Positions 23,878-32,287 of a stretch of 64,000 nucleotides of DNA are shown here, piece after piece (position 1 is the first letter of the stretch; the number at the start of each line of letters is the position of its first letter). The position numbers were made by a program, and so were the translations under genes. Below the pieces are notes generated by a model, which searched no databases, was not told the DNA's origin, and saw nothing but the letters and a program-made list of their open reading frames with translations. Source of the DNA: Prolixibacteraceae bacterium (GTDB lineage Bacteria; Bacteroidota; Bacteroidia; Bacteroidales; Prolixibacteraceae); NCBI GenBank assembly GCA_003537645.1, contig DPRM01000094.1, positions 34,651 through 98,650 of the forward strand. Direction: 5' to 3'.

Positions 23878-25815
23878 ATGAAGGTCTTCATCACTTCCGC
23901 CTTTATTCTTTGTGTGCTTTTTCAAATAAACCCGGTATTTGGAAATGCAACAAAATCCATTCAGAAAATACTGAATGCAAAACCAGATACCAATAAAGTT
24001 AAATCGTTGAGCGATTTATGTTGGGATTACCGCTTTAAATCTGCCGACTCGGCTCTTTTTTTTGGAGAACAGGCGCTTCAATTAGCCACTCAACTTAGTT
24101 ATCCCAGAGGCATCGCACAGGCTTATAACGATATGGCCGTTATTCACATCAACCGCTCCAACTTCCGAAGTGCCACCAATTTTCTGAATGAGGCGATGAA
24201 AATCAGGCAGCAAATGAACGATTCGAGTGGAGTTGCAGCTCTATACAATAAATTGGGAATTATTGCCCAAAAACAGGGTCGCCTTAAAGATGCGCTTCAG
24301 AACCAGATAGATGCACTGAAAATTTACCAGCAACTCAAACACGATAAATGGATTGGATACAGCCTGAATAACATTGCCATCATTCATCAAAACCTGGAGA
24401 ACCACGAAAAAGCGCTCGAATATCACCGGAAAGCGCTCGAATACCGCATCAGTCTAAAAGATCAGGAAGGAGAAGCGACTTCGTACGGAAACATGGCCAA
24501 CCTGTTTGCCCGGATGCATGATACCATTCAGGCCATTAATTATTACGAGAAAGCGCTGGCTCTTTCGCGCGAACTGAAAAAAGATGAGCTTGTAAGCGCC
24601 AACCTTAGCAACATCGGGAACATTTATATGGCGCGCAAAGAATTCAACAAAGCGCTCGGGCTGTTCAACGAATCGCTTCTGATCAAGGAAAAAATTGGCG
24701 ATCCGAAAGGTATTTCATCCACCCTATCGCGGATAGGCACCGTTTATACCGAAACCGGACGTTTCAAAGAGGCGGCTGTAACCTTGAACCGCTCGTTAAA
24801 AATGGCTCAAAATACGGTTGTACTCGAAGAAGAATTGAGTGCGCTGCTGGGCCTTGCCAAACTGAAAGCCCTGACCCACCAAACCGACAGCTCGTTTATC
24901 CTGATGCGGCACTACATCGCGCTGAAAGATTCGGTTTACGATAACCGCCTGAAACAGCAAATACTTGACGTACAGACACAGTACGAAACCGACAAGCTGG
25001 AGCAGGATCTTTATTTGGTAAAAAAAGACAAAGAAGTTACCGAAATCAAACTTCAGCAGCGAAAAACTGAAATCTGGCTGTTGATTTTTGTGATTATTTC
25101 GATTACAGGAGCCGGCATTTTCCTGTTCTACCGACATCAGCAACGCCAAAAAGCGGCGATAAATGCTGAACGTATCCGGGAACAGGAGGTCAGAATGAAC
25201 GCGGTTTTTCAGGCGCAGGAAGAAGAGCGGCGGCGGATTGCCAAAGAGCTGCACGATGGCATTGGACAGACTATCAGCGCTATAAAAATGAATTACCAAA
25301 GCTTATCTAACAAAGCTATTGAAAAAGAACTGGCGCCTGATTTTGAGAAAATCGGAAAAATGCTAGAAAATGCAGGGGCTGAAGTCCGCAGCATTTCCCA
25401 CCAGATGCTTCCGAAAGAATTAGAACAATTTGGGCTTGTTCCAGCGGTTGAAGGAATGCTAAATCTGAATCTGGAGAATGCGCCTTTAAAATATCAATTT
25501 GAACATTCAGGATTTACAGAACGTATTGGCAGCCAGATAGAACTGGCCATGTTCCGCATTTTGCAGGAACTGATCAGCAATGTGGTCAGGCATTCGAAAG
25601 CCAACCTTTTGACCGTTCAACTGGTGAAACTCAAATCGCATGTCGTGCTGAATGTTTCGGATAATGGAATCGGTTTTGACGTGGAATGTCAGGAGAAAAG
25701 CGGAATCGGGTTGTTGAATATTGCCAGCCGGATCGATGCCATTAAGGGTCATCTTCATTACGAATCGGAACCAGGGAAAGGGACTTCAGTAACCATAAGA
25801 ACCCCAATTGTATGA
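23878..25815 (+). CDS. TPR-containing sensor histidine kinase (HisKA_3/NarX type)
   Basis: A 645-residue protein. It has a signal peptide (residues 1-22), then about eight tetratricopeptide repeats (residues ~30-350, for example AYNDMAVIHINRSNFRSATNFLNEA). A coiled segment, one membrane helix (IWLLIFVIISITGAGIFLF) and a cytoplasmic kinase follow. The phospho-acceptor His459 is in RRRIAKELHDGIGQTISAIK. HATPase boxes include ELISNVVRHSKA and DNGIGFDV. The TPR region is periplasmic and should sense a peptide or protein signal. The stop overlaps the response regulator start (ATGA), so they are a pair. Confidence 0.9.
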   Translation: MKVFITSAFILCVLFQINPVFGNATKSIQKILNAKPDTNKVKSLSDLCWDYRFKSADSALFFGEQALQLATQLSYPRGIAQAYNDMAVIHINRSNFRSATNFLNEAMKIRQQMNDSSGVAALYNKLGIIAQKQGRLKDALQNQIDALKIYQQLKHDKWIGYSLNNIAIIHQNLENHEKALEYHRKALEYRISLKDQEGEATSYGNMANLFARMHDTIQAINYYEKALALSRELKKDELVSANLSNIGNIYMARKEFNKALGLFNESLLIKEKIGDPKGISSTLSRIGTVYTETGRFKEAAVTLNRSLKMAQNTVVLEEELSALLGLAKLKALTHQTDSSFILMRHYIALKDSVYDNRLKQQILDVQTQYETDKLEQDLYLVKKDKEVTEIKLQQRKTEIWLLIFVIISITGAGIFLFYRHQQRQKAAINAERIREQEVRMNAVFQAQEEERRRIAKELHDGIGQTISAIKMNYQSLSNKAIEKELAPDFEKIGKMLENAGAEVRSISHQMLPKELEQFGLVPAVEGMLNLNLENAPLKYQFEHSGFTERIGSQIELAMFRILQELISNVVRHSKANLLTVQLVKLKSHVVLNVSDNGIGFDVECQEKSGIGLLNIASRIDAIKGHLHYESEPGKGTSVTIRTPIV

Positions 25816-26438
25816 GCCGAATCAAAGTACTTCTCGTTGACGACCATCAGATTATTATTGACGGACTAAAATCACTCCTGAAAAATACCGAAGAAATTGT
25901 AGTTGCCGCCGAAGCGAACAATGGTCGCGAAGCCTTGCGAATACTGGAAATTCTGGAGATTGATGTGGTACTGATGGACATTGATATGCCGGTTTTGAAC
26001 GGAATCGACACGCTGAAAGAAATCAATAAACGTGGTGCAAAAGTTAAAGTCATCATACTTTCCATGCATCAGGAAGCCGGCATGATTAAAAGCCTGATGG
26101 CTATTGGCGCACATGGTTATTTGCTGAAAAGCTGTGCGCACGACGAATTAATAAATGCGATACGTAAAGTTGCGGGTGGTCAGCAATTTTTCTCTCCTGA
26201 AGTAACACTATCGCTTCTGAATCCGATGCAAAACCATCAGCAGGGTGAATTACTCACCGATCGCGAAACTGAAATACTAAAACTGATTGCCGCCGGGTTT
26301 TCGAACAAGGAAATTGGCGACCAGCTGTTTATCAGTCACCGCACTGTTGATACCCACCGCACCAACCTCATGAAAAAGCTCGATGTCAGCAATATTGCCG
26401 GGCTTATCAGCTATGCGATCAAAAATGGCATAGTTTAA
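25812..26438 (+). CDS. LuxR/NarL-family response regulator
   Basis: A 208-residue regulator. The receiver domain has acidic DD at residues 10-11, the phosphorylation site Asp56 in VVLMDIDMPVLNG, and the conserved Lys in YLLKSC. The C-terminal LuxR helix-turn-helix is LTDRETEILKLIAAGFSNKEIGDQLFISHRTVDTHR (two segments, residues ~150-190). The gene overlaps the kinase by 4 nt. Its targets are unknown; the exported-protein genes after the repeat array are nearby candidates. Confidence 0.92.
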   Translation: MSRIKVLLVDDHQIIIDGLKSLLKNTEEIVVAAEANNGREALRILEILEIDVVLMDIDMPVLNGIDTLKEINKRGAKVKVIILSMHQEAGMIKSLMAIGAHGYLLKSCAHDELINAIRKVAGGQQFFSPEVTLSLLNPMQNHQQGELLTDRETEILKLIAAGFSNKEIGDQLFISHRTVDTHRTNLMKKLDVSNIAGLISYAIKNGIV

Positions 26439-26460
26439 AATCCTACATTTTTATTTTTCT

Positions 26461-26758
26461 ACATCCGTTCACTGAAGTGAACGGCAAAGGACAGGCCTGC
26501 CTTTGAACAAAATGGTGCCTATTCTTTGCTGTCAGCTTTAGCTGACAGACATCATTCATTTAAATGTTCGTTCACCGAAGGGAACAGCAATGAATAAGCT
26601 AAACTTTAAACAAAATACAACATATTCTTTGCCGTCTGCTTTAGCTGACGGACATCATTCATTTTCCTGTCCGTTCCCTGAAGTGAACGGCAAAGAATAG
26701 GCCTGCCTTTGAACAAAATGGTGCATATTCTTTGCTGTCAGCCTTAGCTGACGGACAT
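26461..26758. repeat. Three tandem ~92-bp palindromic repeat units
   Basis: Units are 26461-26552, 26564-26655 and 26667-26758, spaced 11 nt apart. Each runs from a CCGTTC-type hairpin (GTTCACTGAAGTGAAC in the first) with CGGCAAAG, to TATTCTTTGC(C/T)GTC and hairpin GTCAGCTTTAGCTGAC with GGACAT or AGACAT at the end. The same layout is seen at 5837-5947. The outer and inner arms allow a cruciform. Confidence 0.85.
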
Positions 26759-26897
26759 TTTCATCTAAATATACATCCAAAGTCCTGAGTTCAAAACAGG
26801 CAGCACCTTTGGATTTTGGACTTAGAACTTCAATATACGGTAAACGTCGTAGGCATAATACGACAAACCCTGTATTTCAGACCTTCACATCCTAAAC

Positions 26898-27049
26898 TAA
26901 TTTTGAACATGTAATTGCTTACACCACGTTCAAAACATCAATCTGAAAACTTAACGAGATTATCACAGAGTTTCCGGGCAGGTCTCCATTCACAAAGGTG
27001 TTTTGAGGTAATAAGCAATTACACTGCCGGAAGCTCTGTGTTTTTATTT
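26898..27049 (+). ncRNA. Candidate structured leader/attenuator RNA
   Basis: The -7 box TAATTTTG (26898-26905) would start RNA near 26912. Segment A, TGTAATTGCTTA (26910-26921), is fully complementary to A' at 27012-27023. Segment B (26964-26981, CACAGAGTTTCCGGGCAG) pairs over 17 bp with one bulge to B' (27024-27040), followed by TTTTTATTT. The order A-B-A'-B' means a pseudoknot or alternative folds. B-B' looks like a terminator 28 nt before the next start codon. TTTTGAAC/GTTCAAAA (26901-26935) also brackets A in the DNA. Confidence 0.5.
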
Positions 27050-27068
27050 ACCAACGCAAACAACGAAC

Positions 27069-28247
27069 ATGATCATGACAGCGAATTCAAAAGATCAGAT
27101 AAAAAAGGAATCCCGATTAAAAATACCATTTGTGGTGCTTCTGCTTTTCAGTTCAATGTCCCTTCACAGTCAGACATCGAATTCTGATTTCGAGCGAATT
27201 AAACTAAATTCAGCAGAAACCGAATATTCAGGAATTGCCTTATCGCCCGATCAAAAAACCATCGCCATCACAGCAAAAAAATCGGCTCCGGTCCAGATCG
27301 TTGACGAACAAAGCCTGAAAGTAATTCATGAGTTTAATGCCGGGAGCTGGCATGGCGGATCAAAAATCAGCTATTCTGAAAACGGGAAATACCTGCTTCT
27401 GCAACAATTGAGTTACGCGGATATTATACAGAATAAAGATCGCTTAATTGATTTTGAAATTATTGATGCCACCACCGGGAAACAGATCAAACGATTTGAA
27501 AAAATTCAGGATGTGGTCATTTCTGCGGACGAAAAATATGCCGTTTCACTGGATAACGACATCGTAAGCTTCTGGAATTTGCCCGATGGTTCGAAAGACA
27601 AATCACTTAGTATTCCCGGTGCAGCAAACGCAATTGCCATCAGTCCAAATGGGAAAATGCTCGCCGTTTCGCAGATAATTAATCCTGATGAAATTAAAAA
27701 CCGGTTTACAAAGAACAAAAAAGGGTTAAAAGCTGCGGTAAAATTCAAGCAAACAATCAGCATTTACGATGTTGAATCGAGCTCTAAAACAAAGGTAATC
27801 GATGAGTTATACGATATTGTATATAGGCTCAGCTTTTCGCCTGATGGTGAACTGGTGCTTGTTTTTCATACACCCGACATCAGGGCTCAGCTAGCAAATA
27901 ACAGACAAACGATTGTCAGCATGATTGATGTGACCAATCTGGAACCGATGCGAAAAGGTTTTACGTCAATGTCCGTTCAGCAGCCCGAACTAAAAATCAG
28001 CAACGATAAAAAGCTGTTCGCCATCAATTCAAAAGGAACAAGATTTCAGGAAATTCATTTGTACGACACCGAAACCGGAAGCCTGCAAAAGCGCTTCGAA
28101 CTGGGAAACCGATTGTTTGAGAAAAGCGATGGCGAAAAATTAACCAGTGACTCCCGCCCCTCATTTACGTTTCTTCCCGGCAACCGATCCATTCTGATTG
28201 CCATGGGAAATCAGCTGATTAAATGGAACATTGAAATTAATCCCTAA
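27069..28247 (+). CDS. Exported WD40-like beta-propeller protein
   Basis: A 392-residue protein. The hydrophobic segment IPFVVLLLFSSMSLHSQ (about residues 20-36) is a signal peptide after a charged N-terminus. Repeats of WD40 type follow (EYSGIALSPDQKTIAITA, NAIAISPNGKMLAVSQ, YRLSFSPDGELVLVFH). An ATG at 27075 is an alternative start. Likely a surface or periplasmic scaffold; the function is unknown. It follows the structured leader and opens a run of exported-protein genes. Confidence 0.7.
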   Translation: MIMTANSKDQIKKESRLKIPFVVLLLFSSMSLHSQTSNSDFERIKLNSAETEYSGIALSPDQKTIAITAKKSAPVQIVDEQSLKVIHEFNAGSWHGGSKISYSENGKYLLLQQLSYADIIQNKDRLIDFEIIDATTGKQIKRFEKIQDVVISADEKYAVSLDNDIVSFWNLPDGSKDKSLSIPGAANAIAISPNGKMLAVSQIINPDEIKNRFTKNKKGLKAAVKFKQTISIYDVESSSKTKVIDELYDIVYRLSFSPDGELVLVFHTPDIRAQLANNRQTIVSMIDVTNLEPMRKGFTSMSVQQPELKISNDKKLFAINSKGTRFQEIHLYDTETGSLQKRFELGNRLFEKSDGEKLTSDSRPSFTFLPGNRSILIAMGNQLIKWNIEINP

Positions 28248-28257
28248 AACAATAATA

Positions 28258-29940
28258 ATGAAAACAAATCTACTTTTATTGGTGCTTATTTTTGCAAGTC
28301 TTTTGGGTAATGCTCAAACATTTAACCTCGTAAAGGATATAAACCCTACGGGCGGATACCTAAATTTGAATAGCTCGTTTCGGGAAATGAACGGAAAAGT
28401 TTACTACGTGTTTACAGACGAGCTTGCCGGGCGAAATGGTATCTATGTTTCTGACGGAACCAGCGTCGGCACATACAAAATCACACCCGAAAATATTAGC
28501 GTTGACGGAAACTTAATCGTTGGCGGAAATAAAATCTTCTTCTTTGCTTCGGATGATCAGAATGGCAAAGAACCCTGGGTTACTGACGGAACTTTATCAG
28601 GAACGAAACTATTGAAAAACATTCACCCTTCCACTTTTTATGGAGAATATGAAACATATAGTGTGACCTTCTTAAGTGCCGATGCAAACAAAGCCTTTTT
28701 TATTGCGAACGATGGCACAACCGGTAACGAACTTTGGGTAACAGATGGTACTCCCGATGGAACTAAATTGGTCAAAGATATTTTTGCCGGTTCCACTGGC
28801 AGCCAAATACAGATTGCACCTCAGGCCATGGGAACCAATATAAAAGATGGCAAACTCTACTTTTTTGCAATTGACGGATCGGAAGGTTTTACCGTTCACG
28901 GAAAAGAACCCTGGGTAAGCGACGGCACCAGCGCAGGAACTTTTATGCTGAAAGATATTAAACCGGGATTTAATGGTTCGTCGGAACTTGCCAATACCAA
29001 ACATTTTATCGAATACAAAGGCAAGATGTATTTCTTTTCAATCGGAAACAGCTCAACATCAGGAGGCTTATACGAAACCGACGGAACAGAAGCTGGAACT
29101 CAACTGGTTTATTCAACCTCATTTTACCGTATTGATGAATTTTTAGTACATAACAACTTATTGTATTTTACTTATTCTGAAGGACCTTCGTTATATACCT
29201 CCGATGGCACATCTGCAGGGACAAAATTACTGGCTACCATACCTGACGGACAATTAAATAATTTGGGAACTTGCCAAATGGTAGTCGTAAACAACACGAT
29301 TTATTTTAGAGTCGTAAATAAAGCCACAGGTTCTGAATTATTTAAACTGAACGAATCGAATCAAATTGTAAATGTGAAAGACATCTGGGCAGGAATTTCG
29401 AATGGTGTTTCCGGAAATATTTATCCTGATAAAAAAATCCTTCAGGTTTACGACAATAAAATATGGTTTCTCGGTTCCGATGGCTCTTCCGTAGGCTCGA
29501 TGCAGGTATGGAGCAGTGATGGCACGAATAACGGAACTGTTGCGAATTCTCCGTTAAATGGCGATGGCGGTTGGGCTGGTGGAAGCGGCAATCATTATAA
29601 TTTATTCGCCAGTTCGTTTGGTGTATTCATGATTTACACCAATCCAACAACTGGCTCCGAACTGTATTTCTATAAGACAATTAAAACCGGATTGAATAAT
29701 ATTGAAATACCAGGCCAACAGGTTTCCGTTTTCCCAAATCCAAGCCAGAACCAAATTTCAATTGAAAGTAAATTGAATTTTGAACGGTATCAAATTTTCA
29801 ATATAACTGGTCAATCTGCGCTATCAGGACGTTACCAAAATAAGCCCATCGACATAAGTTCTTTGAGAAATGGCGTTTACCTGCTCTCGCTTTTCGATGA
29901 AAATGGAAAAAGAAAAGTGGTGAAAATTGTAAAAGAATAA
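28258..29940 (+). CDS. T9SS cargo protein with ELWxTDGT repeats
   Basis: A 560-residue protein from ATG 28258; an upstream in-frame start would overlap the WD40 gene. A signal peptide ends at GNAQ. Many repeats of the type ELWVTDGTPDGTKLVKDI and KEPWVSDGTSAGTFMLKDI form a propeller-like body. The C-terminal ~75 residues, starting VFPNPSQNQISIES and ending KVVKIVKE, are a type A sorting domain. That domain directs secretion by the type IX system and attachment to the cell surface. The ligand is unknown. Confidence 0.85.
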   Translation: MKTNLLLLVLIFASLLGNAQTFNLVKDINPTGGYLNLNSSFREMNGKVYYVFTDELAGRNGIYVSDGTSVGTYKITPENISVDGNLIVGGNKIFFFASDDQNGKEPWVTDGTLSGTKLLKNIHPSTFYGEYETYSVTFLSADANKAFFIANDGTTGNELWVTDGTPDGTKLVKDIFAGSTGSQIQIAPQAMGTNIKDGKLYFFAIDGSEGFTVHGKEPWVSDGTSAGTFMLKDIKPGFNGSSELANTKHFIEYKGKMYFFSIGNSSTSGGLYETDGTEAGTQLVYSTSFYRIDEFLVHNNLLYFTYSEGPSLYTSDGTSAGTKLLATIPDGQLNNLGTCQMVVVNNTIYFRVVNKATGSELFKLNESNQIVNVKDIWAGISNGVSGNIYPDKKILQVYDNKIWFLGSDGSSVGSMQVWSSDGTNNGTVANSPLNGDGGWAGGSGNHYNLFASSFGVFMIYTNPTTGSELYFYKTIKTGLNNIEIPGQQVSVFPNPSQNQISIESKLNFERYQIFNITGQSALSGRYQNKPIDISSLRNGVYLLSLFDENGKRKVVKIVKE

Positions 29941-29952
29941 AACTTATCACTC

Positions 29953-30318
29953 ATGAAACAGCTATTCATCACCTTGTTAATTCTGACTTCAGGAATTTAC
30001 ATGAAAGCGCAGAAACCCGAAATAATCGAGTTGAAAGAAGAAGTCATCAAACAGGCAACTTTGGAACTCGATCAGGCTTTGACCCCGCCAGAAGGCGAAC
30101 TGTATAAGTTTGGTCAGAAGTACAACATTACCGGAGAATACACCCTGCAACTGACAATCAGGAACAAAGGGCAGGTAGTTTCGGTATTTGTTGCCGATAA
30201 AAAGGATGGCAACATTCCCTCTCAAAATGCGCTGAAAGACAAAATACTCGACTTTCAGTTCGGCTTTAAAATGCCTAAAAACAAGGATTATAAATTCAGC
30301 TATACATTCAAATTCTAA
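29953..30318 (+). CDS. Small exported protein of unknown function
   Basis: A 121-residue protein with a signal peptide ending at MKAQ near residue 19. The mature part is a mixed alpha/beta domain rich in Lys and Glu, with YTLQLTIRNKGQVVSVFVADKK, which recalls the C-terminal TonB-like periplasmic fold, but this is only an impression. It lies 12 nt after the T9SS cargo stop and 12 nt before the next propeller gene, so it is probably part of the same operon. Confidence 0.65.
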   Translation: MKQLFITLLILTSGIYMKAQKPEIIELKEEVIKQATLELDQALTPPEGELYKFGQKYNITGEYTLQLTIRNKGQVVSVFVADKKDGNIPSQNALKDKILDFQFGFKMPKNKDYKFSYTFKF

Positions 30319-30330
30319 AACAAGATTACC

Positions 30331-31968
30331 ATGAAAAAACTATTGACATTTGCAGTACTTCTGCTTACGATCGTTTGGGCCAAAGCCCAGGAAGACATGA
30401 CCACCGTTTGGGAAACCAAATTAGGACACCAGATTCTGCGCGCCGGAACCTCATTGGAAGGCGAACACAGCTATGCCGCATCAGATAAAGAAATGAGCTT
30501 ATTCGACAACAACAGCGGAAAGGTTCTCTGGGAAAAATCGTTTAGCGAAATGGCTCCAAAGCTTCGAAAAATTGATGAGCTGATTCCATTCTGGGCATCA
30601 AGTACCATCTTTCTATTCGACCGTAAACTGGGAAAAGACCAAATTGCCTGCATTAATCTCGAAACAGGTGCAAGCCTATGGACTACCGATAAATACCAGG
30701 ATGTGGACGAAAGTTCGATCACTTATATCAGTGAAGAAGACTGTTTTGCCATCACCCTGAAAAAAGAGCTGGTTTACATCAGGGCGCAAACCGGCGAAGA
30801 GTTATGGAGCACCGAAAAATTCAAAGGTGTGGTTGGGCAGTACTATTTTAACAAAACAGATCATACACTTACAATGGTTAATTTTAAACCGACGGCGCTT
30901 GAAGCACTATTTGTTGGGTTTAAAAACCAGATTGCCCGTATCAACCTCAAAAACGGGGAAATACTTTGGGAAAATACCTATATCGGACTGGCCGAAAAGA
31001 AAATAATTTCGCGGGAACCAATTTACGATTTGAGTGTAAGCGACAACAAAGTTTTTCTTCGCCTGAACGGGATGCAGGTTTACGACTACAAAACCGGGGC
31101 GAAAATATGGGCGGCTGCCTACGATTTCACTCCTGAACGGGTAGTTGGCAAACCTATTGGCGTAAAGGCTTTTGGAGTATATGGCGCAGTTGCTGATCCG
31201 GTCATCGATGGAGAAGATATTTACGTACTCGACATGCAAAGCCGCAGCAAACAGTATGTTAAAAAATATGACCTGAATACCGGAAAATTACTTTGGACAT
31301 CGCCGGAAATAAAAGATGCCAAGGCTATTCCGGGAATGAAGGTTGTTGATGGGAAAGTACTGATTCAGATTGGTGGAGTAGTTGAAAAACAATACACAAA
31401 AACAGTAAGAACTGCCGATCAGGTTTATACCATTTCTGCTATTGAATTTGACAATGTAAAACCTTGTGGTATTCAGGCTTTCAATACCAATAATGGCGCA
31501 CTCGCATGGGAATCGGAAAGGTTTCGGAAAGGGATTACGAACATGATTTCGTTTAATGGCAATACCATTGTTTGCAGCGGGAAAGAACTTTATTCCATCG
31601 ATATTCAAACTGGAAAAGAAAAATACGAAGTTCCGGTTTCAAAAGGCGGCGTTGGTTTGGCCACACAAATACAGCCATTCAAAGACAATGTGATCGTGGT
31701 GGTGGGCGAAAAAGGTATATCGACTTTCAATGCCAGCTCCGGCGAACTGCTCAATTCAGGGAAATACCGGACTTCATCTCTGGAAGATCGTGTAGGCAAT
31801 ATCCTGGTAATGAAAACCGACAAAGCCGATATTGGCACTTTCGATTTAAATACTTGTAAATACAAAGATTTCAAAGCCAGAACCGGCGCAATTACAACTT
31901 TGTCGAACGAAGGAGACTTCGTGTATGTTTACGAAAAGAAAGTAATAACGAAACTAAGCACGCTTTAA
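30331..31968 (+). CDS. Exported PQQ-type beta-propeller protein
   Basis: A 545-residue protein with a signal peptide (LLTFAVLLLTIVWAKAQ). At least six PQQ-propeller blades follow with the motif (A/G)xxLWxxx: SGKVLWEKSFSE, TGASLWTTDKY, TGEELWSTEKF, NGEILWENTY, TGKLLWTSPEI and NGALAWESERF. Predicted extracytoplasmic. Unlike BamB it has no lipobox. No enzyme residues were recognised. It is the last gene of the exported-protein run and ends before a terminator. Confidence 0.78.
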   Translation: MKKLLTFAVLLLTIVWAKAQEDMTTVWETKLGHQILRAGTSLEGEHSYAASDKEMSLFDNNSGKVLWEKSFSEMAPKLRKIDELIPFWASSTIFLFDRKLGKDQIACINLETGASLWTTDKYQDVDESSITYISEEDCFAITLKKELVYIRAQTGEELWSTEKFKGVVGQYYFNKTDHTLTMVNFKPTALEALFVGFKNQIARINLKNGEILWENTYIGLAEKKIISREPIYDLSVSDNKVFLRLNGMQVYDYKTGAKIWAAAYDFTPERVVGKPIGVKAFGVYGAVADPVIDGEDIYVLDMQSRSKQYVKKYDLNTGKLLWTSPEIKDAKAIPGMKVVDGKVLIQIGGVVEKQYTKTVRTADQVYTISAIEFDNVKPCGIQAFNTNNGALAWESERFRKGITNMISFNGNTIVCSGKELYSIDIQTGKEKYEVPVSKGGVGLATQIQPFKDNVIVVVGEKGISTFNASSGELLNSGKYRTSSLEDRVGNILVMKTDKADIGTFDLNTCKYKDFKARTGAITTLSNEGDFVYVYEKKVITKLSTL

Positions 31969-31992
31969 TCAATCCCAATCCACACCAATCAA

Positions 31993-32028
31993 AAGGGCTT
32001 TGCAGCATTTGCAGAGCCCTTATTTTTT
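31993..32028 (+). terminator. Intrinsic terminator
   Basis: AAGGGCT (31993-31999) pairs with AGCCCTT (32015-32021), with TTGCA/TGCAA pairing inside the loop, then T7. It ends the exported-protein operon. Confidence 0.8.
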
Positions 32029-32078
32029 TGAGTCATTTCGCCACCTTCGGGGCTCCATTTTTAATGGAATGTCTTTTT

Positions 32079-32138
32079 CTATAAATATTTTGTTCCTACA
32101 GAACAAACTTCAATGCCAGCGGCATTAAATATTTATAG
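32079..32138. repeat. Cruciform dispersed repeat
   Basis: Outer arms CTATAAATATTT (32079-32090) and AAATATTTATAG (32127-32138) are exact complements. Two inner hairpins, GTTCCTACAGAAC (32092-32104) and ATGCCAGCGGCAT (32113-32125), lie between them. From memory this layout recurs in many Bacteroidota genomes. Confidence 0.7.
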
Positions 32139-32287
32139 CACAACCATTTGATACAAGCCAAGGCGTGCTGTGGGTACGCTACATTTTTGACTTCGCATTT
32201 TGTTGGTCACCAATGATACGAAATATTAAATTTCCAACAACGAATTTCAATATCCAACAATCCTGTAACCCGAATCCAGCAACTCGC

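Larger units (their letters stand above)
26439..27068. other. 630-bp non-coding interval: repeat array plus structured leader
   Basis: Nothing convincing encodes protein here. Bases 26461-26758 hold three tandem palindromic repeats. A small hairpin GTCGTA/TACGAC lies at 26846-26864. Bases 26898-27049 hold a promoter-like box and two interleaved complementary pairs ending in a T tract. Confidence 0.7.
31969..32287. other. 319-bp non-coding interval with terminator and repeat
   Basis: It holds the terminator at 31993-32028, then a dispersed cruciform repeat centred on 32079-32138 with flanking degenerate motifs, and TTTCAATATCCAACAA-like sequence before the convergent rlmI stop. No coding potential was seen. 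Confidence 0.65.

Noticed and set aside
26915..27187. Forward frame beginning TTG in the structured leader
   Set aside because: It runs through both complementary segments and overlaps the propeller gene out of frame; the RNA structure explains the region better.
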